Assembly: GCA_947593515.1 (NCBI GenBank)
Contig: CANQDQ010000017.1
Coordinates: forward strand, 1-38,340
Direction of reading: 5' to 3'
Source of the DNA: an uncultured Bacteroidales bacterium
Lineage (GTDB): Bacteria > Bacteroidota > Bacteroidia > Bacteroidales > UBA11471
DNA: 38,340 nt
Below are positions 23,756 through 33,197 of this stretch, piece after piece. The translations under genes and the position numbers were made by a program. Below the pieces are notes generated by a model. The model was not told the DNA's origin. It did no database searches and worked only from the letters and a program-made list of their open reading frames with translations. Position 1 is the stretch's first letter; the number at the start of each line of letters is the position of its first letter.

Positions 23756-24973
23756 ATGGAATCAAAACTGTTCACCCCGATTACCATAGGTCCGCTGACG
23801 CTGCGCAACCGCACCATACGCTCGGCGGCTTTTGAAAGTATGTGTCCGGGCAACGTGCCGTCGCAGATGCTGCACGACTACCACAAATCGGTAGCCGACG
23901 GCGGCGTGGGCATGACCACCATTGCTTACGCGGCTGTGTGCCGGAGCGGGCTGTCGTTCGACCGGCAGCTCTGGATGCGCCCAGAAATCGTACCGGGTCT
24001 GCGCGAAATCACCGACGATATACATCGCTCGGGTGCAGCCGTGTCGATACAGTTGGGACACTGCGGCAATATGTCGCACAAAAAAATCTGTGGCGAAACG
24101 CCTATCTCGGCGTCGAGCGGATTCAACATCTACTCGCCCACCCTCGTGCGGGGCATGCGCAAAGAAGAACTGCCCGAAATGGCGAAAAACTTCGGCAATG
24201 CCGTGCGGCTGGCACGCGAAGCGGGTTTCGACGCGGTAGAAATACACGCCGGACACGGCTACCTCATCAGCCAGTTTCTCTCACCCTACACCAACCACCG
24301 CAAAGATAAATACGGCGGCTCGCTCGAAAACCGTATGCGATTCATGGATATGTGCATCGAGGAGGTGATGAAAGCTGCCGGCAGCGACCTCGCCGTGTTC
24401 GTGAAGATGAATATGCGCGACGGTTTCAAAGGCGGCATGGAGATAGACGAAACGCTGCAAGTCGCCAAACGGCTCGAACAGTCGGGCATTCATGCTATCG
24501 TACTGAGCGGCGGCTTCGTGAGCAAAGCGCCCATGTACGTGATGCGCGGCGCCATGCCTATCAAGACGATGACCCACTACATGGACTGCTGGTGGCTGAA
24601 ATACGGTGTGCGTATGTTCGGACACATGATGGTGCCGACCGTGCCATTCAAAGAGGCTTATTTCCTCGACGACGCGCTGCTGTTCCGCAAAGAGATAAAA
24701 ATTCCGCTGGTATATGTGGGCGGACTGATTTCCCGCGAAAAGATAGACGAGGTACTGAACGACGGTTTCGAGTGTGTGCAAATGGCTCGCGCCCTGCTGA
24801 ACGAACCCGACTTCGTGAACCGTATGGCGCGCGAAGAAAACGCCCGCAACAGCTGCGGACACAGCAACTACTGCATCGGACGTATGTACACCATAGAAAT
24901 GGCTTGCCACCACAAAGTAGACGGTCTGCCTGCCTGTCTGAAAAAAGAAATCGAAAAACTCGAATACAAATAA
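23756..24973 (+). CDS. Old Yellow Enzyme-family ene-reductase, candidate bile-acid/steroid 5-beta-reductase
   Basis: 405 residues making one FMN-binding TIM barrel. Substrate and FMN motifs: QLGHCG (99-104), HAGHGYLISQFLSP (164-177, His164, His167 and Tyr169), TNHRKDKYGGSLENR (179-193), VGGLIS (321-326) and MARALLNEPDF (343-353). Enzymes of the 2,4-dienoyl-CoA reductase/BaiCD type continue with an Fe-S site and an FAD/NAD domain to about 660 residues; this one stops after the barrel. The Fe-S site is altered, with Cys at 367, 373, 384 and 394 but no C-x2-C pair. It lies between the SRD5A-like gene (12 nt) and an SDR (47 nt). Reduction of the delta-4 double bond of 3-oxo steroids or bile acids to the 5-beta form is inferred from this context. 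Confidence 0.85.
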   Translation: MESKLFTPITIGPLTLRNRTIRSAAFESMCPGNVPSQMLHDYHKSVADGGVGMTTIAYAAVCRSGLSFDRQLWMRPEIVPGLREITDDIHRSGAAVSIQLGHCGNMSHKKICGETPISASSGFNIYSPTLVRGMRKEELPEMAKNFGNAVRLAREAGFDAVEIHAGHGYLISQFLSPYTNHRKDKYGGSLENRMRFMDMCIEEVMKAAGSDLAVFVKMNMRDGFKGGMEIDETLQVAKRLEQSGIHAIVLSGGFVSKAPMYVMRGAMPIKTMTHYMDCWWLKYGVRMFGHMMVPTVPFKEAYFLDDALLFRKEIKIPLVYVGGLISREKIDEVLNDGFECVQMARALLNEPDFVNRMAREENARNSCGHSNYCIGRMYTIEMACHHKVDGLPACLKKEIEKLEYK

Positions 24974-25020
24974 CCGCCGCCCCTGCCGTCGCGGCGGGCG
25001 GTCGCGATATATCGAAAAAG

Positions 25021-25869
25021 ATGAAAGAGAAGTTAGCCGTCATCACCGGCGCCGACGGAGGCATGGGTACGGAAATAACCCTTGCCGTGGCACGGAAAGG
25101 ATTCCGCATCGTCATGGCGTGCTTCGACAAGAAAAAGGCAGAAACGAAACGCCAACGAATCATTGCCGAAACCGGAAACGACAAAATAGAAATTCAGGAA
25201 ATAAACCTCAGTTCGCTGGCATCGGTCAAGGCATTTGCCGACCGGCTGCTGGAACGGGGTAAACCGATAAGCCTGCTGATGAACAACGCCGGCACACTCG
25301 ACCCTCGCCACATCGAAACCGAAGACCACCTGTCGAACATCACCAGCGTAAACTACGTAGCCCCCTACCTGCTTACCCGCAAACTGCTCCCGCTCATGGG
25401 CAAGGGCAGCCGCATCGTAAACATGGTGTCGTGCACCTACGCTATCGGTCGGATAGACCTGCCCGACTTTTTTACGCACGGGCGCAAAGGCGGCTTCTGG
25501 CGCATTCCCATATACAGCAACACGAAACTGGCGCTGACGCTGTTCACCCTCGAACTCGCCGACCGCGTGAAAGAGCAGGGCATCACGGTGAACGCCGCCG
25601 ACCCGGGCATCGTATCGACGGACATCATCAGAATGCACTCGTGGATTGTCGACCCGCTATGCGACCTCTTCTTCCGTCCGTTCATACGCACGCCGCGCAA
25701 AGGCGCCGCCACCGCCATCGGGCTGCTGCTCGACAAAGAGGCGGAGGGACGCACGGGCACGCTCAACGCCAGCTGCAAAGTGAAACACCTGTCAGACAAA
25801 TTTCTGCACCACCCCATGCGCCGAACGCTATGGGACGAGACCGAAAAAATAGTCCGCAATTATCTGTAA
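25021..25869 (+). CDS. Short-chain dehydrogenase, candidate 3-beta-hydroxysteroid dehydrogenase
   Basis: 282 residues of the SDR family, nearer to the retinol-dehydrogenase/protochlorophyllide-reductase type than to FabG. The cofactor loop TGADGGMG is at 9-16, NNAG at 88-91, Asn111, catalytic Ser137 (NMVSCTY) and Tyr165-x3-Lys169 (IYSNTK), and then DPGIVSTDI near 194-202. The reading frame is open far upstream, but the ATG at 25021 begins directly with the Rossmann strand, and the earlier part overlaps the OYE gene in another frame. In the known gut clusters an SDR of this kind converts between 3-oxo and 3-beta-hydroxy bile acids; that role is inferred from its neighbours. The S46 peptidase gene starts 24 nt later with no visible promoter. 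Confidence 0.85.
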   Translation: MKEKLAVITGADGGMGTEITLAVARKGFRIVMACFDKKKAETKRQRIIAETGNDKIEIQEINLSSLASVKAFADRLLERGKPISLLMNNAGTLDPRHIETEDHLSNITSVNYVAPYLLTRKLLPLMGKGSRIVNMVSCTYAIGRIDLPDFFTHGRKGGFWRIPIYSNTKLALTLFTLELADRVKEQGITVNAADPGIVSTDIIRMHSWIVDPLCDLFFRPFIRTPRKGAATAIGLLLDKEAEGRTGTLNASCKVKHLSDKFLHHPMRRTLWDETEKIVRNYL

Positions 25870-25893
25870 AAACCAACCATAACCAAACAGATT

Positions 25894-28053
25894 ATGAAAC
25901 AAAAAAACATTCTCGTATCGCTCCTGCTCGCCGCCGCTTCGGCAATGCCCGTCGCTGCCGACGAAGGAATGTGGCTCCTGCCCTTTCTGAAACAACAGAA
26001 CAGCGAACAACTGAAAAAAGCCGGTCTGCTCATGGACGTAGGCGACATCTACAACCCCGACTCCACGTCGATGAAAGATGCCGTCGTGATTTTCGGCGGA
26101 GGCTGCACGGGCGAAATCATCTCGTCCGAAGGACTGATACTCACCAACCACCACTGTGGCTACGATGCCATACAGCAGCACAGCAGCATAGAACACGACT
26201 ATCTGACCGACGGCTTCTGGGCAATGAACAAAAGCCAAGAACTGCCCACTCCCGGATTGCAAGTGCGTTTCATCGATAAAATAGAAGAAGTAACCGATTA
26301 CATCGATAAAGCCGTAGCCGAATCGGGCGACGAAATGAATGCCTACAACGCCGCATTTCTCAACGGAAAAGCCCGCGAATACATCGGCGAGGAATTTCTC
26401 GCCGAAAACCCGTTTGCCGAAGTGGTCATCAAACCCTTCTACGGCGGCAACCGCTTTTTCCTGTTCGTGCAGACGGTATATAACGACGTGCGTATGGTAG
26501 GCGCACCGCCCTCGTCCATCGGAAAATTCGGCGCCGACACCGACAACTGGATGTGGCCGCGCCATACGGGCGACTTCTCGCTATTCCGCGTCTATACCTC
26601 CCCCGACGGCAAGCCCGCCATGTACAGCGCCGACAACGTGCCGATGAAACCCAAACGTTACTTCAACATTTCGCTTAAAGGGGTGCAGGAAAACGACTAC
26701 ACCATGATTATGGGATTTCCGGGTACGACCAACCGCTACTTCACATCGTGGGAGGTAAAGGAGATGCGCGACGTCGAAAACGCCACCCGCATCAATATGC
26801 GCGGCGTGCGCCAGAAAGAGATGCTCGACGAAATGCTTGCCGACCCCGCCGTGCGCATACAGTACGCCAGCAAATACGCCCGGTCGAGCAACTACCATAA
26901 GAATGCTATCGGCATGAATCGCGGCATCGACAAACTCGACGTCATCGGCGACAAACAAAAACAGGAAGAGGCGTTGCGCCTGTGGGCTGCCGCCAACAAC
27001 CGTCCCGAATACATCGCCGCACTCGACAGCATCGAAACCATCATGGGCGAACTGTCGGCTGTCGATTATCTCTACAACCAGCTGCTCGAAGGCATCAACA
27101 TCGCCATAGAGTGTATGGGCATACCGCCTACGGGAATGTTGATAAAAGCGCTCGAAGAAAAAGACAAAGCCAAAGCCGATACGCTGCTGCAAGCCGTAAA
27201 AGAAGGATATGCCCGATTCGCCGACAAAGACTACAACCGGCAGGTCGATCGCCGCGTAACCAAAGCCATGCTCAAAGCCTATCGCGATGCCGTGCCGGAG
27301 AAAGATAGAATCGAAATTTTCAACTTCATCGACAAGAAGTACAAAGGCGACATCGACCGTTTCGTCGATGATGCGTTCAAAACTTCCGTCTTCGCCAGCG
27401 ATGCCAACTTCGAAAAATTCTGCAAGAAGCCGTCGGCAAAAGTGTTGAAAAACGACCTGCTCGTGATGCAGCGCAACTCGTTCGTAAACAAATGGAACGA
27501 ACTCAACGCACAACTCCGTCCGTTGAGCCAGCGGCTGACAAAGGCGAAAAAAACATATATTCAAGGGCTGCTCGAAATGGCTGGCGATGCACCGACCTAT
27601 CCCGACGCCAATTTCACGATACGCCTCACATACGGCAACGTGCTGCCCTACTCTCCCGCCGACGGCGTGCAATACGACTTCTACACGACACAGCGGGGCA
27701 TACTCGAAAAAGAAGATCCCGACAATTGGGAATTTGTCGTGCCGGCTCGGTTGAAGGAGTTGATATACCAAAAAGATTTCGGCGAATATGCCATGCCTAA
27801 CGGCGAACTGCCTATCTGCTTCCTGAGCAACAACGATATCACCGGCGGCAATTCGGGCAGCCCCGTCATCAACGCCAACGGCGAACTGATAGGCGCGGCT
27901 TTCGACGGCAACTGGGAAGCCATGAGCGGCGACATCGTATTCGAAAAAGAATTGCAGCGCTGCATCAACGTCGATATACGCTACATACTTTTTATCATCG
28001 ACAAATATGCCGGTGCCAAAAATCTTATCGACGAAATGACTATCGTCCGCTGA
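25894..28053 (+). CDS. S46 family dipeptidyl-peptidase, DPP7-like
   Basis: 719 residues, the normal length for S46 serine exopeptidases, which cleave dipeptides from peptide N-termini in the periplasm. The signal peptide is at about 1-22. The catalytic His lies in TNHHCGYDAIQ (His86 or His87) and Ser654 in TGGNSGSPVIN. The residue that sets P1 preference in the Porphyromonas enzymes (Gly in DPP7, Arg in DPP11) corresponds to Gly672 in AAFDGNWEAMSGD, so a DPP7-like preference for hydrophobic or aliphatic P1 residues is likely. It follows the SDR gene by 24 nt without a promoter, so it is probably cotranscribed with the steroid-reductase cluster. A bidirectional terminator follows. Confidence 0.95.
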   Translation: MKQKNILVSLLLAAASAMPVAADEGMWLLPFLKQQNSEQLKKAGLLMDVGDIYNPDSTSMKDAVVIFGGGCTGEIISSEGLILTNHHCGYDAIQQHSSIEHDYLTDGFWAMNKSQELPTPGLQVRFIDKIEEVTDYIDKAVAESGDEMNAYNAAFLNGKAREYIGEEFLAENPFAEVVIKPFYGGNRFFLFVQTVYNDVRMVGAPPSSIGKFGADTDNWMWPRHTGDFSLFRVYTSPDGKPAMYSADNVPMKPKRYFNISLKGVQENDYTMIMGFPGTTNRYFTSWEVKEMRDVENATRINMRGVRQKEMLDEMLADPAVRIQYASKYARSSNYHKNAIGMNRGIDKLDVIGDKQKQEEALRLWAAANNRPEYIAALDSIETIMGELSAVDYLYNQLLEGINIAIECMGIPPTGMLIKALEEKDKAKADTLLQAVKEGYARFADKDYNRQVDRRVTKAMLKAYRDAVPEKDRIEIFNFIDKKYKGDIDRFVDDAFKTSVFASDANFEKFCKKPSAKVLKNDLLVMQRNSFVNKWNELNAQLRPLSQRLTKAKKTYIQGLLEMAGDAPTYPDANFTIRLTYGNVLPYSPADGVQYDFYTTQRGILEKEDPDNWEFVVPARLKELIYQKDFGEYAMPNGELPICFLSNNDITGGNSGSPVINANGELIGAAFDGNWEAMSGDIVFEKELQRCINVDIRYILFIIDKYAGAKNLIDEMTIVR

Positions 28054-28077
28054 CAAACGTATTTATCTCAATAGCCG

Positions 28078-28112
28078 AAAGCCCCGTCCGACCAGATGTC
28101 GGACGGGGCTTT
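28078..28112. terminator. Bidirectional terminator between the S46 peptidase gene and tpx
   Basis: A perfect 15-bp stem (28078-28092 with 28098-28112) and a 5-nt loop, with A's on the left and T's on the right. It can serve both convergent genes; on the plus strand the U-tract is TTTT. Confidence 0.92.
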
Positions 28113-28133
28113 TGCTTAAATGCCAATATCGTC

Positions 28134-28637
28134 TTATTTTTTCAAAGCGGCAAGGACGGCATCGTAATCGGGTTCTTGCGCTATTTCCGGCACCAACTCG
28201 GTGTAAACGACTTTGCCCGTCGTGTCGATGACCACGACGGCACGCGCCAGCAAGCCCTGCATGGCTCCGTCGATTATCCCGACGCCGTATTGCTCGGCAA
28301 ACTTGTCGGAACGGAATGCCGACAAGGGTACGACACCGGCAATATTTTCAACGGTGCAAAAACGGCTCTGCGCAAACGGCAGGTCTTTGGATATGGCGAG
28401 GACGACGGTGTTTTCCATCGCTGCCGCCAATTGATTGAACTTGCGCACCGAAGTGGCGCACACACCGGTGTCGAGACTCGGAAAGATATTCAACACGAGG
28501 CGTTTCCCCGCAAGGTCGCCGGACTTCAACACGGAAAGGTCGCCCCGTACCAACTCGAACGACGGAGCTTGCGAGCCGACTGCCGGCAGTTCACTGCAGG
28601 TATGCAGGGGATTGCCCAAGAAAGTGATTGTTGCCAT
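28134..28637 (-). CDS. tpx: Thiol peroxidase
   Basis: 167 residues, the normal length for atypical 2-Cys peroxiredoxins of the Tpx type, which reduce hydrogen peroxide and alkyl peroxides with thioredoxin. The peroxidatic Cys60 lies in LDTGVCATSVRKFN and the resolving Cys94 in QSRFC. The N-terminus (TITFLGNPLHT) and SLDT motif are typical. The protein is cytoplasmic, with no signal peptide. It lies 57 nt downstream of metH on the same strand, with no clear promoter in the gap, so it may be cotranscribed with metH. The terminator at 28078-28112 follows. Confidence 0.95.
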   Translation of the reverse strand: MATITFLGNPLHTCSELPAVGSQAPSFELVRGDLSVLKSGDLAGKRLVLNIFPSLDTGVCATSVRKFNQLAAAMENTVVLAISKDLPFAQSRFCTVENIAGVVPLSAFRSDKFAEQYGVGIIDGAMQGLLARAVVVIDTTGKVVYTELVPEIAQEPDYDAVLAALKK

Positions 28638-28694
28638 AGTAACTGATTTTTAACGATAATACAACACGTTATTTTTTCATTGGTTCATTTGTCG

Positions 28695-31600
28695 TCACAC
28701 CGAGAGCCATTTGCAGGAGTCGGCTGCGGAGTAGCCCCGTGCACGGCAGTACCGTTCGCGCTGTTCGTCGTCGATTTCGCCTATATAAAAATAGGCTGCC
28801 TGCGGGTGGGCAATGACCAGTCCCGATATGGTGGAGGCGGGCGCCATGGCGCCGTTTTCGGTAACGTAGACACCGATGCGGCTGAAATCGAGAATCTTAT
28901 CCAACTCGAAACAGAGCGACTGATCGGGCAGCGAGGGATAACCTGCCGCCGGTCGTATGCCTTGATAGTGCTGGGCAAGCAACGACGGAATATGGGGTTT
29001 CTCCATAGGTGCATATCCCCAGTAGTGCGTGCGTATGCGGTAGTGCAGCCATTCGGTCGCCGCCTCGACCAGCCGGTCGCCGAGCGACTGCAAGAGCAGG
29101 GCATTGTAAGTATCGCCGGCGAGCCGGCAGCGCTCCACCTCCTGCACGAATGCGGGAGCGACGGTTACGACGAAAGCTCCGACGTAATCGGTACGTTTCT
29201 CGGCAGTGGGCATCACGTAATCGGAAAGCGCGACATAGCACCCTTCGTCGTTGCGCCGCTGCTGGCGCAAACAAGGTATCGCGACCGCTCCCTGCGGAGT
29301 GTGCAGCACAATGGCGTTGCCGTCGCTGTTGGCTGGGAATATGCCGAAACGGGCGCGCAGCCGCATATCGCCGTCCGAACTTTCCAAACGGTCGAGAAGG
29401 CTTTGCGCATCGGCAATCAGCCGATGCGATTCGAGCGTCTTGCTCTGCTGCTCCGCCGTAGCGGGCTGCACGGGAAGCCGGCTTTTGCAATGCTCGCACG
29501 TATGCTCCTGCGGCTGTTCTTTTCCGCTCAACTTCCACGTATGGAGAAAATATTTCCAATTGATGCACTTTCGCGCCTCTTGCAGCGAAATCGTATCTTC
29601 ACGGACGATGCCCGCCTCCTGCGGCTCCACCAGCGCGTATTGCGACCAATCGGTTTTCGGGGCACGGGCATCGGCCTCGTCGATAGAACACAACTCCTCC
29701 CCTCTCTTTTCGACGGAACGGCGCAGGGCTTCCTGCTCCTGTCGCAGCTCCTGTAAAAACGCCTCCCGCGTGTCGGCACGAAGCCAGCGGGCGACCGCGA
29801 CGGGCATCTGCGCCGCATCGCGCGTATGAATGACGGCGCCGTGATAACAGGGAGCTATCTTCACCGCCGTATGGAGTTTCGAGGTGGTCGCCCCTCCCAC
29901 CATCAGCGGAATGTCCAAGCCGGCTTTTTCCATAGCCTCCGCCACGCGGCACATCTCTTCGAGCGAGGGAGTTATCAATCCGCTTACGCCGATAATATCG
30001 ACCTTTTCGCGTATCGCCGTTTCGATAATCGTTTCGACCGGCACCATGACGCCGAGGTCGATGATTTCGTAATTGTTGCAAGCCAACACGACGGAAACGA
30101 TGTTTTTTCCGATGTCGTGCACGTCGCCCTTGACGGTAGCCAGCAATATTTTTCCTGCACTTGCGGCGTCGCGCTTTTGTTTTTGTATATAGGGCTGCAA
30201 TATGGCGACCGCCTGTTTCATGGTGCGTGCCGTCTTGACAACCTGCGGCAGAAACATTTTGCCCTCGCCGAACAGCACACCCACCTTGTTCATGCCTGCC
30301 ATAAGCGGCTTTTCGATGATTTTTACAGGGTCGCCGTAAAGTTTCAGCGCTTCGAGCAGGTCGCTTTCCAAATGGTCGCCCACGCCTTTGACAAGGGCGT
30401 ATTCGAGGCGTTCATCGACCGTCATGGCATCGCGCGGGTCGGCGGCAGACGGTTGCCCGGCAGCGGGCGACTGCTCCTCTTTCAATTTTTCGGCGGCGGC
30501 AATCAACCGTTCGGTGGCATCGGGACGGCGGTTGAAGATGACATCTTCGATGCACGTCGTCAGCTCCGGCGGAATATCGGCATAGGTTACGGAGGAAGCG
30601 GGATTGACAATCGCCATATCCATGCCCGCCTGTATGGCGTGATAGAGGAATACGGCGTGCATGGCTTCGCGTATGTAGTTGTTGCCGCGAAACGAAAACG
30701 ACAGGTTGCTGATGCCGCCGCTCACTTTGGCTCCCGCCAGATTCTCCTTTATCCACGCCACAGCGCGAATGAAATCGACCCCGTAATCGAGATGCGCCTC
30801 GATGCCGGTGGCAAGCGCCAGCACGTTGGGGTCGAAAATGATGTCTTCGGCGGGTATGCCCTCGCGGAGCAGCAGTTCGTACGCCCGCCGGCAAACGGCG
30901 ATTCTGCGCTCAAACGTATCGGCTTGCCCGTTCTCGTCGAACGCCATGACCACCATCGCCGCCCCCAACCGGTGCAGCAGTCGGGCATGGGCAAGAAACG
31001 CAGCTTCGCCCTCTTTGAGGCTGATGGAATTGACGATGCCTTTTCCCTGCACGCATTTCAATCCGGCTTCGATGACCTCCCATTTCGAAGAGTCTATCAT
31101 CACCGGCACGCGGCATATTTCGGGGTCTGATGCCACGAGATTGAGAAATGTTACCATTTCGCTGCGTGCGTCGAGCATGGCGTCGTCCATGTTTATGTCG
31201 ATGACTTGCGCGCCAGCTTCGACCTGTTTGCGGGCGATGTCGAGCGCTTCGTCGTATTTCTTTTCCGAAATAAGGCGCAGAAATTTGCGCGAGCCGGCAA
31301 CGTTGCAGCGTTCGCCGATATCGATGAAATTGTTTTCGGGCACGACCCGCAGCGGTTCCAAGCCCGAGAGACAAAGTTCGTACTTCTTCGCGACCGGACG
31401 GTGCGGAGCGGCATTTTCCGCTATACGGACAAGGGCGGCGATATGGGCGGGTGTGGTGCCGCAGCAGCCGCCTATGATATTGACCCACCCTCCGTCGAGA
31501 AACTCCTGCACCTGCGCCGCCATCGTCTCCGGCGTTTCGTCGTATTGTCCGAAGCGGTTGGGCAGTCCGGCATTGGGATAAGCCGAAATATAGTAAGGAG

Positions 31601-32378
31601 CCGTCTGCGCCAGCTGTTGCAAAAAAGGTTTCATGTCGTGCGCGCCGAACGAGCAGTTCAGTCCCACCGAGAAAATCGGAGCATGGCTCACCGAAGCGAG
31701 AAACGCCTCCAACGTCTGCCCCGACAAGGTGCGTCCGCCCGCGTCGGAAAGCGTCAGCGACAGTATGACGGGCAGCTGCCTGCCGCACGCCTGCATGGCA
31801 TCGTCGGCAGCAAAAAGCGCGGCTTTGGCATTGAGCGTATCGAAAACGGTTTCGATGAGCAGCACATCGACTCCTCCTTCTATCAACGCCGTTATCTGCT
31901 CGCGATAGGCATCGGCAAGCGTATCGAAAGTAACGGCGCGGTAAGCGGGGTCGCTCACGTCGGGCGACATGGAACAGGTCTTGTTCGTGGGTCCTATGGA
32001 ACCTGCCACGAAACGGGGTTTGTCGGGCGTAAGCGCCGTATATTTGTCGGCAGCGGCACGGGCAAGCTGCGCCGCCGCACGGTTTATCTCGGCGGCATAC
32101 GCCTGCATGCCGTAGTCGCCCAGCGAAACGGTCGTGGCATTGAACGAATCGGTTTCTATGATGTCGGCTCCCGCATCGAGGTAGGCTTCGTGTATCGACG
32201 AAATGATATGCGGCTGCGTGAGACAGAGCAGGTCGTTGTTGCCCTTCTGCAAGATTTCGGCATCGGCAAAGCGGTCGCCCCGAAAATCTTTTTCCGTCGG
32301 TGCATACTGCTGTATCATGGTACCCATCGCTCCGTCGAGCACCAAAACACGTTTTTGCAAGAGTTCTGAAAATTTCAT
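28695..32378 (-). CDS. metH: Cobalamin-dependent methionine synthase
   Basis: A full-length MetH of 1,227 residues, which transfers a methyl group from methyl-tetrahydrofolate via B12 to homocysteine. The homocysteine domain has the zinc ligands Cys242, Cys305 and Cys306 ([14 protein letters not shown]). The pterin-binding domain (about 345-610) includes [15 protein letters not shown]. The B12 cap and Rossmann domains carry the cobalt ligand His754 in GDVHDIGKN. The C-terminal activation domain has [13 protein letters not shown] for S-adenosylmethionine binding. The frame extends 22 codons upstream, but the ATG at 32378 matches the family start, and the promoter box at 32398-32405 lies within that extension. 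No cobalamin riboswitch is seen in the 188-nt upstream region. Confidence 0.97.
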   Translation of the reverse strand: MKFSELLQKRVLVLDGAMGTMIQQYAPTEKDFRGDRFADAEILQKGNNDLLCLTQPHIISSIHEAYLDAGADIIETDSFNATTVSLGDYGMQAYAAEINRAAAQLARAAADKYTALTPDKPRFVAGSIGPTNKTCSMSPDVSDPAYRAVTFDTLADAYREQITALIEGGVDVLLIETVFDTLNAKAALFAADDAMQACGRQLPVILSLTLSDAGGRTLSGQTLEAFLASVSHAPIFSVGLNCSFGAHDMKPFLQQLAQTAPYYISAYPNAGLPNRFGQYDETPETMAAQVQEFLDGGWVNIIGGCCGTTPAHIAALVRIAENAAPHRPVAKKYELCLSGLEPLRVVPENNFIDIGERCNVAGSRKFLRLISEKKYDEALDIARKQVEAGAQVIDINMDDAMLDARSEMVTFLNLVASDPEICRVPVMIDSSKWEVIEAGLKCVQGKGIVNSISLKEGEAAFLAHARLLHRLGAAMVVMAFDENGQADTFERRIAVCRRAYELLLREGIPAEDIIFDPNVLALATGIEAHLDYGVDFIRAVAWIKENLAGAKVSGGISNLSFSFRGNNYIREAMHAVFLYHAIQAGMDMAIVNPASSVTYADIPPELTTCIEDVIFNRRPDATERLIAAAEKLKEEQSPAAGQPSAADPRDAMTVDERLEYALVKGVGDHLESDLLEALKLYGDPVKIIEKPLMAGMNKVGVLFGEGKMFLPQVVKTARTMKQAVAILQPYIQKQKRDAASAGKILLATVKGDVHDIGKNIVSVVLACNNYEIIDLGVMVPVETIIETAIREKVDIIGVSGLITPSLEEMCRVAEAMEKAGLDIPLMVGGATTSKLHTAVKIAPCYHGAVIHTRDAAQMPVAVARWLRADTREAFLQELRQEQEALRRSVEKRGEELCSIDEADARAPKTDWSQYALVEPQEAGIVREDTISLQEARKCINWKYFLHTWKLSGKEQPQEHTCEHCKSRLPVQPATAEQQSKTLESHRLIADAQSLLDRLESSDGDMRLRARFGIFPANSDGNAIVLHTPQGAVAIPCLRQQRRNDEGCYVALSDYVMPTAEKRTDYVGAFVVTVAPAFVQEVERCRLAGDTYNALLLQSLGDRLVEAATEWLHYRIRTHYWGYAPMEKPHIPSLLAQHYQGIRPAAGYPSLPDQSLCFELDKILDFSRIGVYVTENGAMAPASTISGLVIAHPQAAYFYIGEIDDEQRERYCRARGYSAADSCKWLSV

Positions 32379-32397
32379 TCCGAAATATTTGTAGCGG

Positions 32398-32405
32398 CAA
32401 AGATA
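32398..32405 (-). promoter_or_regulatory. -7 box of metH
   Basis: On the minus strand this reads TATCTTTG, a perfect TAnnTTTG match, 19 nt before the metH ATG at 32378. The -33 box is poor (TTTC about 22 nt upstream). Confidence 0.5.
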
Positions 32406-32489
32406 GAAAATAAATAGTAAAAACGGTGAAAGGCTGCTAAGCAAGTAGAATAAAACGACACGCGGCGGCGTTATGAAAACAAAGAAAGA

Positions 32490-32520
32490 TTTGAATTTTT
32501 CGGAAAAAACGATATATTTG
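32490..32520 (+). promoter_or_regulatory. Promoter of the bifunctional-nuclease-family gene
   Basis: TTTG at 32490-32493, a 19-nt gap and TATATTTG at 32513-32520 fit the Bacteroidetes consensus exactly. The ATG at 32567 is 46 nt downstream. Confidence 0.72.
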
Positions 32521-32566
32521 CTTCGGAAAAGAGGAACGAAGAAGTGCTAAAACGAGGATTGAAAGC

Positions 32567-33175
32567 ATGGAAGAAAAAATAGGCATGAATTTTTTAGGCG
32601 TATCGCGCAATCAGTTGCAGAAAGAAAATTTCGTGATTTTCCTCATCGAAGAGAACGGGAAGCGGGAACTGACTATCGAGACGGGCGAGGCAGAGGCGTT
32701 GTCGCTCCTCGCGTTTGCCCGCCGCATCATTCCGAAACGTCCGCTGACGCATGACCTGTTTTCGTCGGTATCGAGGGCATTCGGCATCGAATTGAAAGAG
32801 GTGTGCCTCAACGAATACCACAACGGCATTTACGAAACCGAAATGGTGTTTTCGGGAAACGGCACCGAGATGCGCATCGATGCCCGCGCGTCCGATGCCA
32901 TAGCCTTGGCGGTGCGTCTGAATGCGCCTATCTTTGCGAAAAAGAGCCTTTTAGATGATTTTGCCTATATTCCCGATACGATAAAAATTTCCGTCCGACC
33001 GGAATTGACCACCATCATACAGATAAAACGAAAAACACTGCGCGACTGCTCCGTAGATGAATTGAAACAACGCCTGCAAGAGGCTATCGACAAGGAAGCT
33101 TACGAACAGGCTTCCGTGATACAGAAAGAACTGAATGACAGAAACGGAGCATCGGAAAAGAGGGAATCGGAATAA
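32567..33175 (+). CDS. Bifunctional nuclease (BFN/DUF151) family protein with a C-terminal UVR motif
   Basis: 202 residues. Residues about 5-140 fit the DUF151/BFN domain: 'ETGEAEALSLL', 'PLTHDLF', 'NGIYETEMVF' and 'DARASDAIALAVRLNAPIFA' are its typical blocks. A C-terminal helical hairpin at about 158-192 (SVDELKQRLQEAIDKEAYEQ) is a UVR motif like those of UvrB and UvrC. The BFN domain has been reported as a nuclease in plants, but the bacterial role is not well settled, so I name only the family. It has its own promoter and is divergent from metH. Its stop codon sits in the loop of a hairpin that serves as terminator for the convergent porin gene. Confidence 0.85.
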   Translation: MEEKIGMNFLGVSRNQLQKENFVIFLIEENGKRELTIETGEAEALSLLAFARRIIPKRPLTHDLFSSVSRAFGIELKEVCLNEYHNGIYETEMVFSGNGTEMRIDARASDAIALAVRLNAPIFAKKSLLDDFAYIPDTIKISVRPELTTIIQIKRKTLRDCSVDELKQRLQEAIDKEAYEQASVIQKELNDRNGASEKRESE

Positions 33176-33185
33176 CGATTCCCTC
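33160..33185 (-). terminator. Terminator of the porin gene, overlapping the end of the BFN gene
   Basis: A 10-bp perfect stem (33160-33169 with 33176-33185) and a 6-nt loop that contains the BFN stop codon. On the minus strand it is followed by TTTT. It lies 13 nt past the porin stop. Confidence 0.7.
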
Positions 33186-33197
33186 CAAGATAAAATA

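Noticed and set aside
24352..25020. N-terminal extension of the SDR frame to 505 codons
   Set aside because: The extension overlaps the OYE gene out of frame and encodes Arg/His-rich noise. The ATG at 25021 starts exactly at the SDR fold.
26581..28056. Minus-strand ORF of 491 codons opposite the S46 peptidase
   Set aside because: The peptidase has all catalytic motifs on the plus strand; the antisense frame has none.
32379..32566. Possible cobalamin riboswitch upstream of metH
   Set aside because: The 188-nt divergent region shows two good promoter boxes but no B12-box-like conserved sequence or matching stem.
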